A stretch of 39,093 nucleotides of DNA from CAZRAL01 sp964598005 (GCA_964598005.1 CAZRAL010000020.1:1-39093), one strand, 5' to 3'. Numbered from the stretch's first letter, positions 25,175-33,804 are shown. Notes: a model not told the origin generated them from the sequence alone. Program-made: numbers and translations.

Positions 25175-25822
25175 TTAGGCAGAAAGAAAAGCAAGCCGAT
25201 AAAGGCCTGCGAAATTGGGGTTGTGCGCATCGGGATGCCAGCGCGTATCGGTCCAACGCAGCAAATCGGGCAGCGCGACAGCGCGCAAGCCGTTGTCGCT
25301 ACGCGTGTTGCTGCCGGTGTGGTAGGCAATGAACGACCCCATCCACACCATGAGATGTTGCGCATCGCCCTGATCGAAAAACAGCAGGTCGCCGCCGCGC
25401 GCCAGATTGCAATCCTTGGCGATAAAGCGGGTGTTTTCCTGAATCAATTCCAGCGCACCGACATAGGAAGAAGTCGAGCCATCGGCCAAACGCCAGCGAT
25501 GCCGTATCGCCTGTTGCGCACTGCCCAGATCAAGATCCGGCGGTAGCGGCAGCCCGGCAAGACCATTGGCGCGTTTCCATTTTTCATCATGCTCACGCAA
25601 GGCTTCCGCTACGGCAAAGCGCACCAGCCCCGCACAATCGCGATGTTGCCAGCGTGGCGTGGGCCCCGCCTCTAACTGAGCGGCCACCATGCGCTGCATC
25701 CATGCGCGAAAAATACGCGACTGCGCGGGATTTAACACAGCAGATGATTCAGCAGCAGCCCACGGCGCCATGAAAGTTGCGCAAGCCCCCATCGTAAGTT
25801 GCAGCCACGCGCGGCGATTCAC
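25175..25822 (-). CDS. yfaT: DUF1175 (YfaT-like) exported protein, NlpC/P60-like
   Basis: The 215-aa protein belongs with E. coli YfaT (DUF1175). The N-terminus NRRAWLQLTMGACATFMAPWAAA has adjacent arginines and a moderately hydrophobic core, so a Tat-type or Sec signal is possible. 'RDCAGLVRFAVAEAL' (61-75, Cys63) and 'GGDLLFFDQGDAQHLMVWMGSFIAYHTG' (143-170, His156) follow. This Cys...GDLxFF...HxxxW order is that of NlpC/P60 cysteine peptidases, which cut peptidoglycan stem peptides. I infer that fold, as no function is established. GTG 25822 is chosen: AGAGGAAA precedes it, and it overlaps the stop of the upstream gene as GTGA. The macroglobulin start lies 58 bp downstream. Confidence 0.82.
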   Translation of the reverse strand: MNRRAWLQLTMGACATFMAPWAAAESSAVLNPAQSRIFRAWMQRMVAAQLEAGPTPRWQHRDCAGLVRFAVAEALREHDEKWKRANGLAGLPLPPDLDLGSAQQAIRHRWRLADGSTSSYVGALELIQENTRFIAKDCNLARGGDLLFFDQGDAQHLMVWMGSFIAYHTGSNTRSDNGLRAVALPDLLRWTDTRWHPDAHNPNFAGLYRLAFLSA

Positions 25823-27564
25823 TTGCTTTCCTCTGCAGTACGCCATTCGACGCGCTGCCAACCGCTTTGCATGTCGGCTTTGGCTGGCAACTCCAACCGA
25901 TAGGGCGGATATTGCGCCAGCGCCTTCATACGCGGTGGCAAGTGGGTTTGTGCTGCCGCCCGCAAGTTTGCATCGCCCGGGCCGGAAAGCGCCGCCAAGG
26001 CTTCTTTTTCAGCCATTGCCGACAGCGGGCGCGGTGTAATCAGCGCCAGCGTCGCTTTTGAGGTGGGCAGTTGATCGGCCACGCTGGGATTTTTTCGTGC
26101 AAGGGTATCCAACGTCAGATTGACCAGTGCATCATCAGGCGAAAACACCACATAGTTGCCTTGCGCGGCCAGAGCAGGCTCTCCCGCTTTTTTTGCAGCC
26201 TTGCCACGGCTGGCAAGTTGCCACACCACCGCTTCTTCTCCCTTTTTGGCAGCGGGCCTGACCGTTTTGATCAAACCTGTCATCGCTTCCTCTTCACTAT
26301 CTTCATTATCTTCGCTATCGGTGGCTACTTCCTCTTCTGCTTCGTCTTCTTCATCCTCTCCTTCCTCTCCTTCCTCTTCATCACCATTCTTTTTCGATGC
26401 CGAGGAAGAAACTGTTGACGACGAAAGCGCCCACTGCGCCAGCGCGCCTAATGCGGCATCGCGCTCCGGCAAATTCTTTTCCAGCCGAACGATAAACACA
26501 GGAGAATAAAGCGTCGATTCGCTATACCAGCACGCCAGCGCTGAGCCTTTTAGCGCAGCAACGGCTTGGGTGTTCAAAGGCATCAGTTCCTGATTACCCT
26601 CATGAACAACCTTGGCGGCGGCCTGCCAATCGATGGGCAGTAATACACAAGCGCTGGGATGGGCTGGGGCTGCCTTCCACAATTCGCCATCTCCCCAGCT
26701 GCCACCCATTCGATCTTTGGGATCGATCCACACCCGCGTCGCCCAACTGCCGCCAAAATCGAGGCGCAATCCGCCGAAGCTGGAAAGAAAAGAGGTATAG
26801 CCCAGCGTCAATGCGGGCGCACCGATCACAATCGTATGCGCGGGCTGGACAGATTTGGATGTACCTGGCTCTTCCAGCGCAAAACGGCGAGCCAGCGTTC
26901 CTTCGTTCTCCAGCCATGCCACCACCGCCTTCTCCGCTTCAGGAACCAGTTTGTTGCCATGATCAAACAATAATCCAGGATTGGACAATACGACCACGCG
27001 CTCGCCTTGACTGATCAACAGCAAGGTCCGGCGCGGGTTCAATTCCAGGGCATAAATCGAGGCTTTGCCATTCTTGGTATCGATTTCGCCAGCCGATTTC
27101 AGCTGGGTATCGTTAAGCGCCACCTTGGCAGCTTGTTGCATCACTTTGGCCAACATATTGCGGCGCATGACCAGCGCAAAATGCCGTAGCGCGCCTTTGC
27201 CATCGCGCCACAACGCGACTTCGGCCGGCTCATCCAGCGCATTCGAGAGAATGCGATCGCTCCAATCGAGCTGATGTTCATAGGCGATGCGTTTTATTGC
27301 CCCCTTGAAACCAAGCCGGTCTTCGTGCTGTTCATAGTAGAAAACCAGGTCTTCGGTCAGCACATCGCGTACCAGCGGCACGGTGAGCAGGTCGCGCGGC
27401 AAACGCGACAGACTATTGGTGCGGATCAGCGCATCGGGCCGGTTTAGATCGGCCATCAGCCGGGTATTGAGATAACGGAATTCCTGCAGATGAAAGCTGC
27501 GATAAGCTGCTGCACTGGCCAAGGCCGTAACTGTAAGGCCAGCGATAATCCATAAGCGACCCAT
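25819..27564 (-). CDS. yfaA: DUF2138 (YfaA-like) membrane-anchored protein
   Basis: The 581-aa protein corresponds to E. coli YfaA (DUF2138) and is the first gene of the macroglobulin operon. One N-terminal hydrophobic helix (WIIAGLTVTALASAAAY, 5-21) would anchor it in the inner membrane with the bulk in the periplasm. 'LPRDLLTVPLVRDVLTEDLVFYYEQHEDRLGFKGAI' (about 55-90) is a typical family block. Residues about 392-430 are an extremely acidic run of Glu and Asp, including 'DEEEGEEGEDEEDEAEEE', which looks like a linker or insertion. No catalytic motif is recognised. AGGGGA precedes ATG 27564, and a candidate promoter lies at 27602-27630. In Pseudomonas the homologous operon's products form an inner-membrane complex, so a scaffold role is plausible. 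Confidence 0.85.
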   Translation of the reverse strand: MGRLWIIAGLTVTALASAAAYRSFHLQEFRYLNTRLMADLNRPDALIRTNSLSRLPRDLLTVPLVRDVLTEDLVFYYEQHEDRLGFKGAIKRIAYEHQLDWSDRILSNALDEPAEVALWRDGKGALRHFALVMRRNMLAKVMQQAAKVALNDTQLKSAGEIDTKNGKASIYALELNPRRTLLLISQGERVVVLSNPGLLFDHGNKLVPEAEKAVVAWLENEGTLARRFALEEPGTSKSVQPAHTIVIGAPALTLGYTSFLSSFGGLRLDFGGSWATRVWIDPKDRMGGSWGDGELWKAAPAHPSACVLLPIDWQAAAKVVHEGNQELMPLNTQAVAALKGSALACWYSESTLYSPVFIVRLEKNLPERDAALGALAQWALSSSTVSSSASKKNGDEEEGEEGEDEEDEAEEEVATDSEDNEDSEEEAMTGLIKTVRPAAKKGEEAVVWQLASRGKAAKKAGEPALAAQGNYVVFSPDDALVNLTLDTLARKNPSVADQLPTSKATLALITPRPLSAMAEKEALAALSGPGDANLRAAAQTHLPPRMKALAQYPPYRLELPAKADMQSGWQRVEWRTAEESK

Positions 27565-27601
27565 TTATTTCCCCTGTTCACCCTATTCGCCCGATACAAC
27601 G

Positions 27602-27630
27602 ATGCTACGTGGGCCGCACTGTTTTCACAA
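27602..27630 (-). promoter_or_regulatory. Candidate promoter of the macroglobulin operon
   Basis: On the minus strand, TTGTGA (27630-27625) and TAGCAT (27607-27602) are separated by 17 bp, and the predicted transcript would start about 30 bp before ATG 27564. Both boxes match consensus at four of six positions. No operator was recognised. Confidence 0.4.
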
Positions 27631-27699
27631 GATCCGGGCAACGAAATCATCTTCCTGTCAGGCAAAAAACAGGATTGGGCCACAATTGGAATACGTACG

Positions 27700-27717
27700 G
27701 CCCGCGCGTGCGCGGGC
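27700..27717. repeat. Perfect 18-bp GC-rich palindrome between cytochrome c and the macroglobulin operon
   Basis: GCCCGCGCGTGCGCGGGC is perfectly self-complementary except for the central GT. It lies 60 bp beyond the cytochrome c stop. There is no T tract on either strand, so it is a weak terminator candidate, and it may instead be a protein-binding site or REP-like repeat. Confidence 0.45.
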
Positions 27718-27776
27718 GTATGAACGAGTATGAACGATCAACCGCTATTGATATGAAGGGCGGATGGCCTTCCTTT

Positions 27777-28112
27777 TTACTTGGCTTTAAGAGAAAGTAT
27801 CCACTTGACCAATGTTTTGATGTCCTCGTCCTTGACGGCGCTATTCGGCGGCATGGGAACATTTCCCCACACCCCCGAGCCGCCTTTTTTTATTTTTTCG
27901 ATTAACCGGGCTTCGGTTTCCTTGCGTTGCGCCTCTTTCTCGCCTTTATGTTTAACCGCGATATCCAGATAAGCCGGCCCAACAATTTTTTTGTCGATCA
28001 AATGACAGGACATGCATTGATGTTTTTTGGCCAACTCTTCATTGGCAAGAGCCGCGCCCGCTGCCAACAGGGATCCCAGAACAATTACCAAGCTGATCGT
28101 GCGTTGATACAT
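27777..28112 (-). CDS. Periplasmic class I c-type cytochrome
   Basis: The 111-aa protein has a signal peptide (MYQRTISLVIVLGSLLAAGAALA) and a single heme-c site CMSCH (33-37, His37 as proximal ligand). Met87 in 'VPMPPN' is the likely distal ligand, as in cytochromes c-551/c-552. It would shuttle electrons between periplasmic donors and a terminal oxidase or other reductase. I place the start at ATG 28112 because GGAGGA lies 5 bp upstream. The in-frame codon at 28124 lies ahead of that site. The gene stands alone and is divergent from the small Trp-rich gene. The C-terminal helix (DEDIKTLVKWILSLK) is typical of the family. Confidence 0.9.
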   Translation of the reverse strand: MYQRTISLVIVLGSLLAAGAALANEELAKKHQCMSCHLIDKKIVGPAYLDIAVKHKGEKEAQRKETEARLIEKIKKGGSGVWGNVPMPPNSAVKDEDIKTLVKWILSLKAK

Positions 28113-28150
28113 AACGTCCTCCAAAGCGAATTATCAATCAAACCGGTGCG

Positions 28151-28179
28151 ACTATAGTGCGTTTCAGACTGACACGCAA
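28151..28179 (-). promoter_or_regulatory. Candidate promoter of the cytochrome c gene
   Basis: On the minus strand, TTGCGT (28179-28174) and TATAGT (28156-28151) are 17 bp apart. The predicted start lies about 30 bp upstream of ATG 28112. The -10 box matches five of six consensus bases. Confidence 0.45.
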
Positions 28180-28251
28180 CGCAGCAAGAGGTCACGTTTA
28201 TAGATTGCCCCATATATAATGGCTTTTACGTTTCACGCCATGGAGAATGTT

Positions 28252-28479
28252 ATGCCGCTCGCCATCGTTGCCATTTTAATCCTGATCATGAAAATAGCTG
28301 AAATCGGCCCCGTAGCCAAATGGTCGTGGTTATGGGTATTGGCGCCTTTTCTGGTTCTGTTTCTTTGGTGGGAATTTATTGCCCCGGCGATTGGCTGGGA
28401 CAAAAAACGTGCTGCTGCCAAAATGAAACAGGATGAGCTTGCAGAACAGGAACGAAAGAAAAAGAACCGCGGATTTTGA
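28252..28479 (+). CDS. Small Trp-rich membrane protein (TIGR04438-like)
   Basis: The 75-aa protein has two closely spaced hydrophobic segments (PLAIVAILILIMKIAEIG, 2-19, and WSWLWVLAPFLVLFLWWEF, 25-43). A highly charged tail ends in KKKNRGF. The pattern 'LMKIAEIGPVAKWSWLWVLAPF..LFLWWEF' is that of the 'small Trp-rich protein' family described mainly in betaproteobacteria, of unknown function. I start at ATG 28252, because GGAG lies 8 bp upstream and family members begin there. An upstream in-frame ATG at 28219 would add an atypical leader. A TATAAT box at 28215-28220 is the probable -10. It is divergent from the cytochrome c gene. Confidence 0.8.
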   Translation: MPLAIVAILILIMKIAEIGPVAKWSWLWVLAPFLVLFLWWEFIAPAIGWDKKRAAAKMKQDELAEQERKKKNRGF

Positions 28480-28570
28480 CCGTCGCCGTTTGGTCTGATT
28501 TTTCAGACAACGTAGCCTCTATGGGCATCAGCTCCACCTTGTCGACACCTATTTCTGTTATCTTCGCGCC

Positions 28571-29698
28571 ATGCTGAAAGACGGCATCGATCTCAATTCA
28601 ATTAAGCGCGCGCTGGTCGTTAAATTACGCCATCACGGCGATGTGCTGCTGTCCTCCCCTGTTTTCCATACTCTGAAAGCACGTGCCCCGCATAGTGAGA
28701 TCGATGCATTGGTGTATAGCGATACGCAAGAAATGCTGTTTGGTCATCCCGCACTTTCGCAATTACATACGATTGACCGCAGCTGGAAACAACAGGGAAT
28801 TACGGTGCAAATTAACAGCGAGTGGGCGTTATTGCGTACCCTGCGCGCACGCCGTTATGACTTGATTATGCATCTTACCGAGCATCCGCGGGGGGCCTGG
28901 TTAGCTCGGTCGATTTCACCGCGTTATTCCGTGGCACCGCTTGTCAAAGAAGGTAATCAAAATCGCGCTTCGCGCTGGTGGAAGTCCAGCTTTACGCATA
29001 CTTTTCCGCTTCCGCGCAACACCTTCCGTCATACGATCGAGCAAAACCTGGATGCGCTACGCCGCATTGGCATTCATCCCACGGCTGAAGAAAAAAAGCT
29101 GATCCTGATTCCCGGCGCAGCGGCTGAAAGTAAAGTCGATCAACTCATGGCGCAGCATGATATTTCAGCAAAATCGTTTATCCATATTCATCCAGCCTCG
29201 CGCTGGTTTTTTAAAACCTGGCCTGCGGAAAAATTTGCTGAACTGATTCGGCTGCTCACCCAGCAAGGCGAACGTGTGGTGTTGACTGCCGCACCTACCG
29301 CCGATGAACGCAGCATGATGACCACCATCAAGACCCATCTGCAAGCCCCGGTGGTAGATTTAAGCGGTTTGCTTTCGTTGAAGGAACTGGCGGCGCTGAC
29401 GGCGCGCGCGCGCGCCTTTGTGGGGGTCGATTCCGCACCCATGCACATTGCCGCCGCCATGCAAACACCCACCGTGGCCCTGTTTGGCCCTTCCGGTGAA
29501 AAACATTGGGGACCGTGGGGCGTTGCGCATCGCGTAGTCGCTTCGCCGTATTCTTGTCGCCCGTGTGGAAACGATGGTTGTGGCGGTTCCAAAGTCAGCG
29601 ATTGCCTGGTTGAACTGCCAGTCGCGCAAGTCCACGAGGCGCTGAATGAATTACTCGCGTCAACATTGACTGCTATTCCCTTTTCAAATCAGAAATGA
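28571..29698 (+). CDS. waaQ: Lipopolysaccharide heptosyltransferase, GT9 (heptosyltransferase III-like)
   Basis: The 375-aa GT9 enzyme should transfer an ADP-heptose-derived heptose to the LPS inner core at the cytoplasmic face of the inner membrane. Diagnostic blocks are 'ALVVKLRHHGDVLLSSPVFHTLK' (about 14-36), 'EIDALVYSDTQEMLFGHP', 'YDLIMHLTEHPRGAW' (about 96-110) and the GT9 donor-site segment 'FVGVDSAPMHIAAAMQTPTVALFGPSGEKHWGPW' (about 285-318). This combination matches the putative heptosyltransferase III group (RfaQ/WaaQ). Exact position on the sugar is not readable. It is the first gene of the LPS cluster and lies 46 bp before the GT4 gene. Confidence 0.87.
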   Translation: MLKDGIDLNSIKRALVVKLRHHGDVLLSSPVFHTLKARAPHSEIDALVYSDTQEMLFGHPALSQLHTIDRSWKQQGITVQINSEWALLRTLRARRYDLIMHLTEHPRGAWLARSISPRYSVAPLVKEGNQNRASRWWKSSFTHTFPLPRNTFRHTIEQNLDALRRIGIHPTAEEKKLILIPGAAAESKVDQLMAQHDISAKSFIHIHPASRWFFKTWPAEKFAELIRLLTQQGERVVLTAAPTADERSMMTTIKTHLQAPVVDLSGLLSLKELAALTARARAFVGVDSAPMHIAAAMQTPTVALFGPSGEKHWGPWGVAHRVVASPYSCRPCGNDGCGGSKVSDCLVELPVAQVHEALNELLASTLTAIPFSNQK

Positions 29699-29744
29699 CA
29701 CGAAGGCGAGCTACAGGCAGGTTGAGTACTGCAGCAAATCAATC

Positions 29745-30869
29745 ATGAAAATTGCGCTGATCCGCGCCAAATACGACCCCTATGGCGGTGCTGAAAAATT
29801 TGTCGAAACCGCCATCGACGCGCTGGCCAAAGAAAGCATATCACTTACCATTCTGACGCGGCAGTGGCCAAAGCACGTCGATTCAACCTCCAAAGTGGCT
29901 CATCAGCTCGTTAACCCGCCCTATTTCACCACAGCCGGCCGCGATCGCAGTTTCGCGCAGGCCGTCTGCCATTTACTGGCGCGCGAAAAATTCGATTTGG
30001 TACAGGCACACGAACGCATTGCGTGTTGTGACGTCTATCGTGCGGGTGATGGCGTGCATGCCGAATGGCTGGCCCAGCGTGCGCGGATTTCCAGTCCCTT
30101 GCGCCGTTTTTTCACCACACTCAACCCGCATCACCGTTACGTACTCAAAGCCGAGCGCGAGCTGTTCTATTCGCCACGATTAAAAGCGGTGATCTGCAAC
30201 TCGCAGATGGTGAAGCAGGACATCATTCGTCATTTTGCTGTGGACGAATCGAAACTGCATGTCATTTATAGCGGTGTCGATAACCAGAAATTCATGCCTG
30301 ACTTGCGTAAAGAATTGCGCGTGCCCTGCCGCCAGCAACTGGGCATTCGACCCGATGCGCCTATCGCCCTGTTCGTCGGCTCTGGCTTCGAACGCAAGGG
30401 ACTGGATGTTTTTTTGCGCGCCGTCGCCACCCTTCCCGAATGGCACGCTGTGGTGGTGGGGAAAGACAAGCATTTGCCTCGTTATCGCGCGCTGGCCAAA
30501 ACTCTAGGTCTGGCGGGTCGCTCTACCTTCACCGGTGGGGTAAACGATGCGCGGCCTTACTATGCAGCAAGCGATGTATTCGCATTGCCTACCTTATACG
30601 ATCCCTTCCCCAATGCCTGCCTGGAGGCCATGGCCTGTGGCCTGCCTGTCATCACCAGCCAAACTTCAGGCGCGGCGGAGTTGATCGTAAAAGGTGAAAA
30701 TGGTTTTGTAGTCGACGCGCGCGACGTGTCTGCGCTAAGCGAAGCGTTATCCCGCGCGCTGGCCCAGCCCGTCATGGGATGGGCTGCGCGCGAAAAAGTG
30801 TTGCCTTATACGCCGCAGGCAATGGCGGCTCGATACGTGGCGCTTTATCGTCAGCTATTGTGCTGTTGA
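29745..30869 (+). CDS. Glycosyltransferase family 4, WaaG-like
   Basis: The 374-aa protein is a GT-B fold glycosyltransferase. It starts MKIALIRAKYDPYGGAEKFV, with the acceptor-domain Gly-rich loop at 13-16. The donor domain carries 'FVGSGFERKGLDVFLRAVATLP' (about 207-229), 'VVVGKDKHLPRYRALAKTLGL' and the catalytic-region EX7E-like block 'DPFPNACLEAMACGLPVITS' (about 286-305). The order 'FxRKGxD...LP...VVGxDK...R' is like E. coli WaaG, which adds the first glucose of the outer core. The sugar here is not known. It sits between waaQ and msbA in the LPS locus. Confidence 0.85.
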   Translation: MKIALIRAKYDPYGGAEKFVETAIDALAKESISLTILTRQWPKHVDSTSKVAHQLVNPPYFTTAGRDRSFAQAVCHLLAREKFDLVQAHERIACCDVYRAGDGVHAEWLAQRARISSPLRRFFTTLNPHHRYVLKAERELFYSPRLKAVICNSQMVKQDIIRHFAVDESKLHVIYSGVDNQKFMPDLRKELRVPCRQQLGIRPDAPIALFVGSGFERKGLDVFLRAVATLPEWHAVVVGKDKHLPRYRALAKTLGLAGRSTFTGGVNDARPYYAASDVFALPTLYDPFPNACLEAMACGLPVITSQTSGAAELIVKGENGFVVDARDVSALSEALSRALAQPVMGWAAREKVLPYTPQAMAARYVALYRQLLCC

Positions 30870-30953
30870 TTACCCCGTTGCTTGCGATGCAATAAGACAC
30901 GGAAGCACGCGTAAAATGCGCGTACCCCTTGTTGCTTTTACTCTTATACCTTC

Positions 30954-32702
30954 ATGCCTTTTTCCAGACAAGACCGCCTGCTATACCGCCGCCTGCTGGG
31001 CCAGGTGGCGCCCTATCGCTGGGCCTTCGCGGGCAGCGTACTGGCCATGGCCATAGGCGGCGTGGTGGAAGGTTCATTCGCGTGGTTCCTCAAAACCATG
31101 CTCGGTTCGCTATTCGTAGAACGTAACGACACGTATGCCGCATTGGCGGCGTTTGGAATCGTAGCGGTATTTTTTGTGAGTGGGTTATCGCATTTTGCTG
31201 CAGGCTATGGCATGCAATGGGTCGGCAACAAGCTGATCCTGAATTTACGCAATTTGATGTTCAAAAAATTGCTGGAAGTGCCGGTTTCCTACTACCACGC
31301 CACCACAACCGGAACGCTGATGTCCAAAGTCACCCACGATGTGGTGGGGCTGCAGGCGGCAGCCACCACAACGTTGAATGCACTGGTGCGCGGCAGTTTT
31401 ACCTTGGCTACCTTGCTGGTCACCATGTTCGTGCTCAATTGGAAACTGACGTTGATTACGTTTGCCACCGTCCCGCTGCTGGGTTGGGTGATCAGCATTT
31501 TCGGCAAGCGTTTGCGCGAGATCAGCCGTGCCAGTCAACGCGCCAATGCGGGCATTACCGATGTACTGGAAGAGACCATTGCCAGCCATCGCGTGATCAA
31601 AATTTTTGGCGCTCAAGACTATGAAGCCACGCGCTTCGATGCAGCTGCCAATCGCATCCGCCGCCTCAACATGAAGCAAAGCGCCGCAGCGGCGGCCTCT
31701 AATCCTTTTACGCATCTGATCGTTTCGATCGCCATTGCGATCATCGTTTATGTAGCGGCCAGCCGTCGTTTTGGGGCACCCATGGCGGTAGAGGATTTTG
31801 TGGCCTTCATTGTCTCGGCTGCCGCCCTGGTGCCGCAAATCAAGGGGTTGACCAGTGTCAGCGAGCAAATCCAGCGCGGGTTGGCCGCCGCCGAAAGTGT
31901 ATTTGGCTTGATCGATTCCCCTGCGGAAACGGATCATGGCACCATCGTGCTACCCCGCGCACGCGGTGAAATCGTTTTTCAGGACGTTACGCTGTATTAC
32001 CCTGACCGCCCGCAACCTGCGCTGGAGCACCTCTCGTTAACCATCCGGCCCGGTGAAACTGTTGCGTTGGTTGGCCCTTCCGGCGGCGGCAAAACCAGCC
32101 TGATCAATCTGATCCCGCGTTTTTTCACTCCCGGCACAGGTGGCATTACGCTCGATGGGCACGATTTACAAACGATTCGTTTGCAATCCCTGCGCGAGCA
32201 AATTGCACTGGTTAGTCAGGATGTCGTGTTGTTCAACGATAGCGTGGCCGCCAATATTGCTTACGGGCAGACAAAATCAGTTTCCCAAGCTGATTTGGAG
32301 CGCGTTGCACAGGCCGCGCAGGCACTGGATTTTATTCGCGCCTTGCCGGAAGGATTCGCCACCATCATCGGCGAGAATGGCGCGCGTTTATCGGGCGGGC
32401 AACGTCAACGTATTGCCATCGCACGCGCGCTGCTCAAGGATGCGCCGCTTCTGCTGCTGGACGAAGCCACTTCGGCGCTCGACAGCGAATCGGAGCGCGC
32501 CGTGCAAAGCGCACTGGAAACCTTGATGAAAGGGCGCACCAGCATTGTGGTTGCACATCGACTGTCCACCATTGAAAATGCCGATCGCATTATCGTCATG
32601 GCCGGGGGCCGTATCGTGGAAAGCGGAACACACAGCGAATTATTGCGTGCCCAGGGTTTATACGCCGGCCTGCATCGCATGCAGTTCTCGACAGCGGCAT
32701 GA
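30954..32702 (+). CDS. msbA: Lipid A export ABC transporter, permease/ATP-binding protein
   Basis: The 582-aa half-transporter dimerises in the inner membrane and flips lipid A-core from the cytoplasmic to the periplasmic leaflet. Six transmembrane helices fall within residues about 15-310 ('WAFAGSVLAMAIGGVV', 'FTLATLLVTMFVLNWKLTLI'). The nucleotide-binding domain has Walker A GPSGGGKT (374-381), the ABC signature LSGGQ (about 479-483), Walker B LLLLDE (about 499-504) and the H-loop 'VAHRLST'. The overall pattern and length fit MsbA. The ATG at 30954 has only a weak ribosome binding site. The next glycosyltransferase gene overlaps its stop by 4 bp (ATGA), which ties export to core assembly. 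Confidence 0.92.
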   Translation: MPFSRQDRLLYRRLLGQVAPYRWAFAGSVLAMAIGGVVEGSFAWFLKTMLGSLFVERNDTYAALAAFGIVAVFFVSGLSHFAAGYGMQWVGNKLILNLRNLMFKKLLEVPVSYYHATTTGTLMSKVTHDVVGLQAAATTTLNALVRGSFTLATLLVTMFVLNWKLTLITFATVPLLGWVISIFGKRLREISRASQRANAGITDVLEETIASHRVIKIFGAQDYEATRFDAAANRIRRLNMKQSAAAAASNPFTHLIVSIAIAIIVYVAASRRFGAPMAVEDFVAFIVSAAALVPQIKGLTSVSEQIQRGLAAAESVFGLIDSPAETDHGTIVLPRARGEIVFQDVTLYYPDRPQPALEHLSLTIRPGETVALVGPSGGGKTSLINLIPRFFTPGTGGITLDGHDLQTIRLQSLREQIALVSQDVVLFNDSVAANIAYGQTKSVSQADLERVAQAAQALDFIRALPEGFATIIGENGARLSGGQRQRIAIARALLKDAPLLLLDEATSALDSESERAVQSALETLMKGRTSIVVAHRLSTIENADRIIVMAGGRIVESGTHSELLRAQGLYAGLHRMQFSTAA

Positions 32703-33802
32703 AGCGCCTGCGTATTTTGCACACCGAAGCCTCGCTGGGCTGGGGTGGTCAGGAAATTCGCATCCTGACCGAGATGCAAGGCATGGCGGCGCGCGGGCAT
32801 GAACTGACTTTGCTGGCGCCAGAAACTTCGCATATTTTCAGTGCCGCACAAAAACGCGGTCTCCATGCCGAAGCATTACCCATCGGGCGAAAAAACCTGA
32901 CCGGTTTGTTGGCCCTGCGACGCTGGCTGAAGCAGCATCCCGTCGACATCATCAACACCCATAGTTCGTCCGATACCTGGCTGGCCGCGCTGGCCTGCGC
33001 CAGTTTGTCTGTAGCCCCGCCACTGGTGCGCACCCGGCATATTTCAGCACCCGTGCCCAACAATATGACGAGCCGCTGGCTATACCGCCGTGCTACCGCC
33101 TATGTGGTGACCACTGGAGAAAAATTACGCCAACAGCTTATTCGTGAAGTCGGCCTGGCTGCCGACAAAGTGGAATCGGTGCCCACTGGCATTGACCTCG
33201 ATCTTTATTCGCCCGGAGATAGTGCAGCGGCGCGCGCCGCGCTGGGTCTGGATCCGCAGCGTTTCATCGTCGGCATCGTTGCAACGCTGCGCAGCTGGAA
33301 AGGTCACCGTTATCTGGTCGATGCACTGGCAAAATTACCGCAAGACATCATGCTCGTCATCGTGGGCGACGGCCCGCAGCGCAACTCTTTAACGCAGCAG
33401 GTCAACCAATCAGGCCTGAATAACCGGGTTGTTTTTACCGGCAATCGCGAAGATGTGACATCGCTCATGCAAGCCTTCGACCTCTTCGTTTTACCTTCCT
33501 ACGCCAATGAAGGCGTTCCGCAAGCGCTGATGCAGGCCATGGCCTGCGGCCTGCCGGTGATCAGTACACCGGTTGGCAGTATTGCGGAAATCATTACCGA
33601 CAACGAAACCGGTTTACTCGTCGAACCGCAACAGGTTGAAGCCTTACGTCAGGCCATCGCGCATTTGGCGCAGGACTCCGCACAACGCACCCGGCTGGGC
33701 GCACAAGCCCTGACGCGTGCGCGGGAACGATTTGGCGAAGCGCGCATGGTGGATCGCATGCAGGCCATTTTCCAGCGCGTCATCGATTCATCACCGCGAT
33801 AG
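32699..33802 (+). CDS. Glycosyltransferase family 4
   Basis: The 367-aa GT-B enzyme starts MKRLRILHTEASLGWGGQEIRIL, with the typical N-terminal Gly-rich acceptor loop. The C-terminal donor domain has 'VGIVATLRSWKGHRYLVDAL' (about 183-202), 'LVIVGDGPQRNSL' and 'PSYANEGVPQALMQAMACGLPVIST' with the EX7E-like signature (about 265-289). It would extend the LPS core or another envelope glycan with a sugar I cannot name. Its ATG overlaps the msbA stop, and it ends 2 bp before the GT9 gene, so the block msbA-GT4-GT9-GT2 is translationally linked. Confidence 0.87.
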   Translation: MKRLRILHTEASLGWGGQEIRILTEMQGMAARGHELTLLAPETSHIFSAAQKRGLHAEALPIGRKNLTGLLALRRWLKQHPVDIINTHSSSDTWLAALACASLSVAPPLVRTRHISAPVPNNMTSRWLYRRATAYVVTTGEKLRQQLIREVGLAADKVESVPTGIDLDLYSPGDSAAARAALGLDPQRFIVGIVATLRSWKGHRYLVDALAKLPQDIMLVIVGDGPQRNSLTQQVNQSGLNNRVVFTGNREDVTSLMQAFDLFVLPSYANEGVPQALMQAMACGLPVISTPVGSIAEIITDNETGLLVEPQQVEALRQAIAHLAQDSAQRTRLGAQALTRARERFGEARMVDRMQAIFQRVIDSSPR

Positions 33803-33804
33803 CC

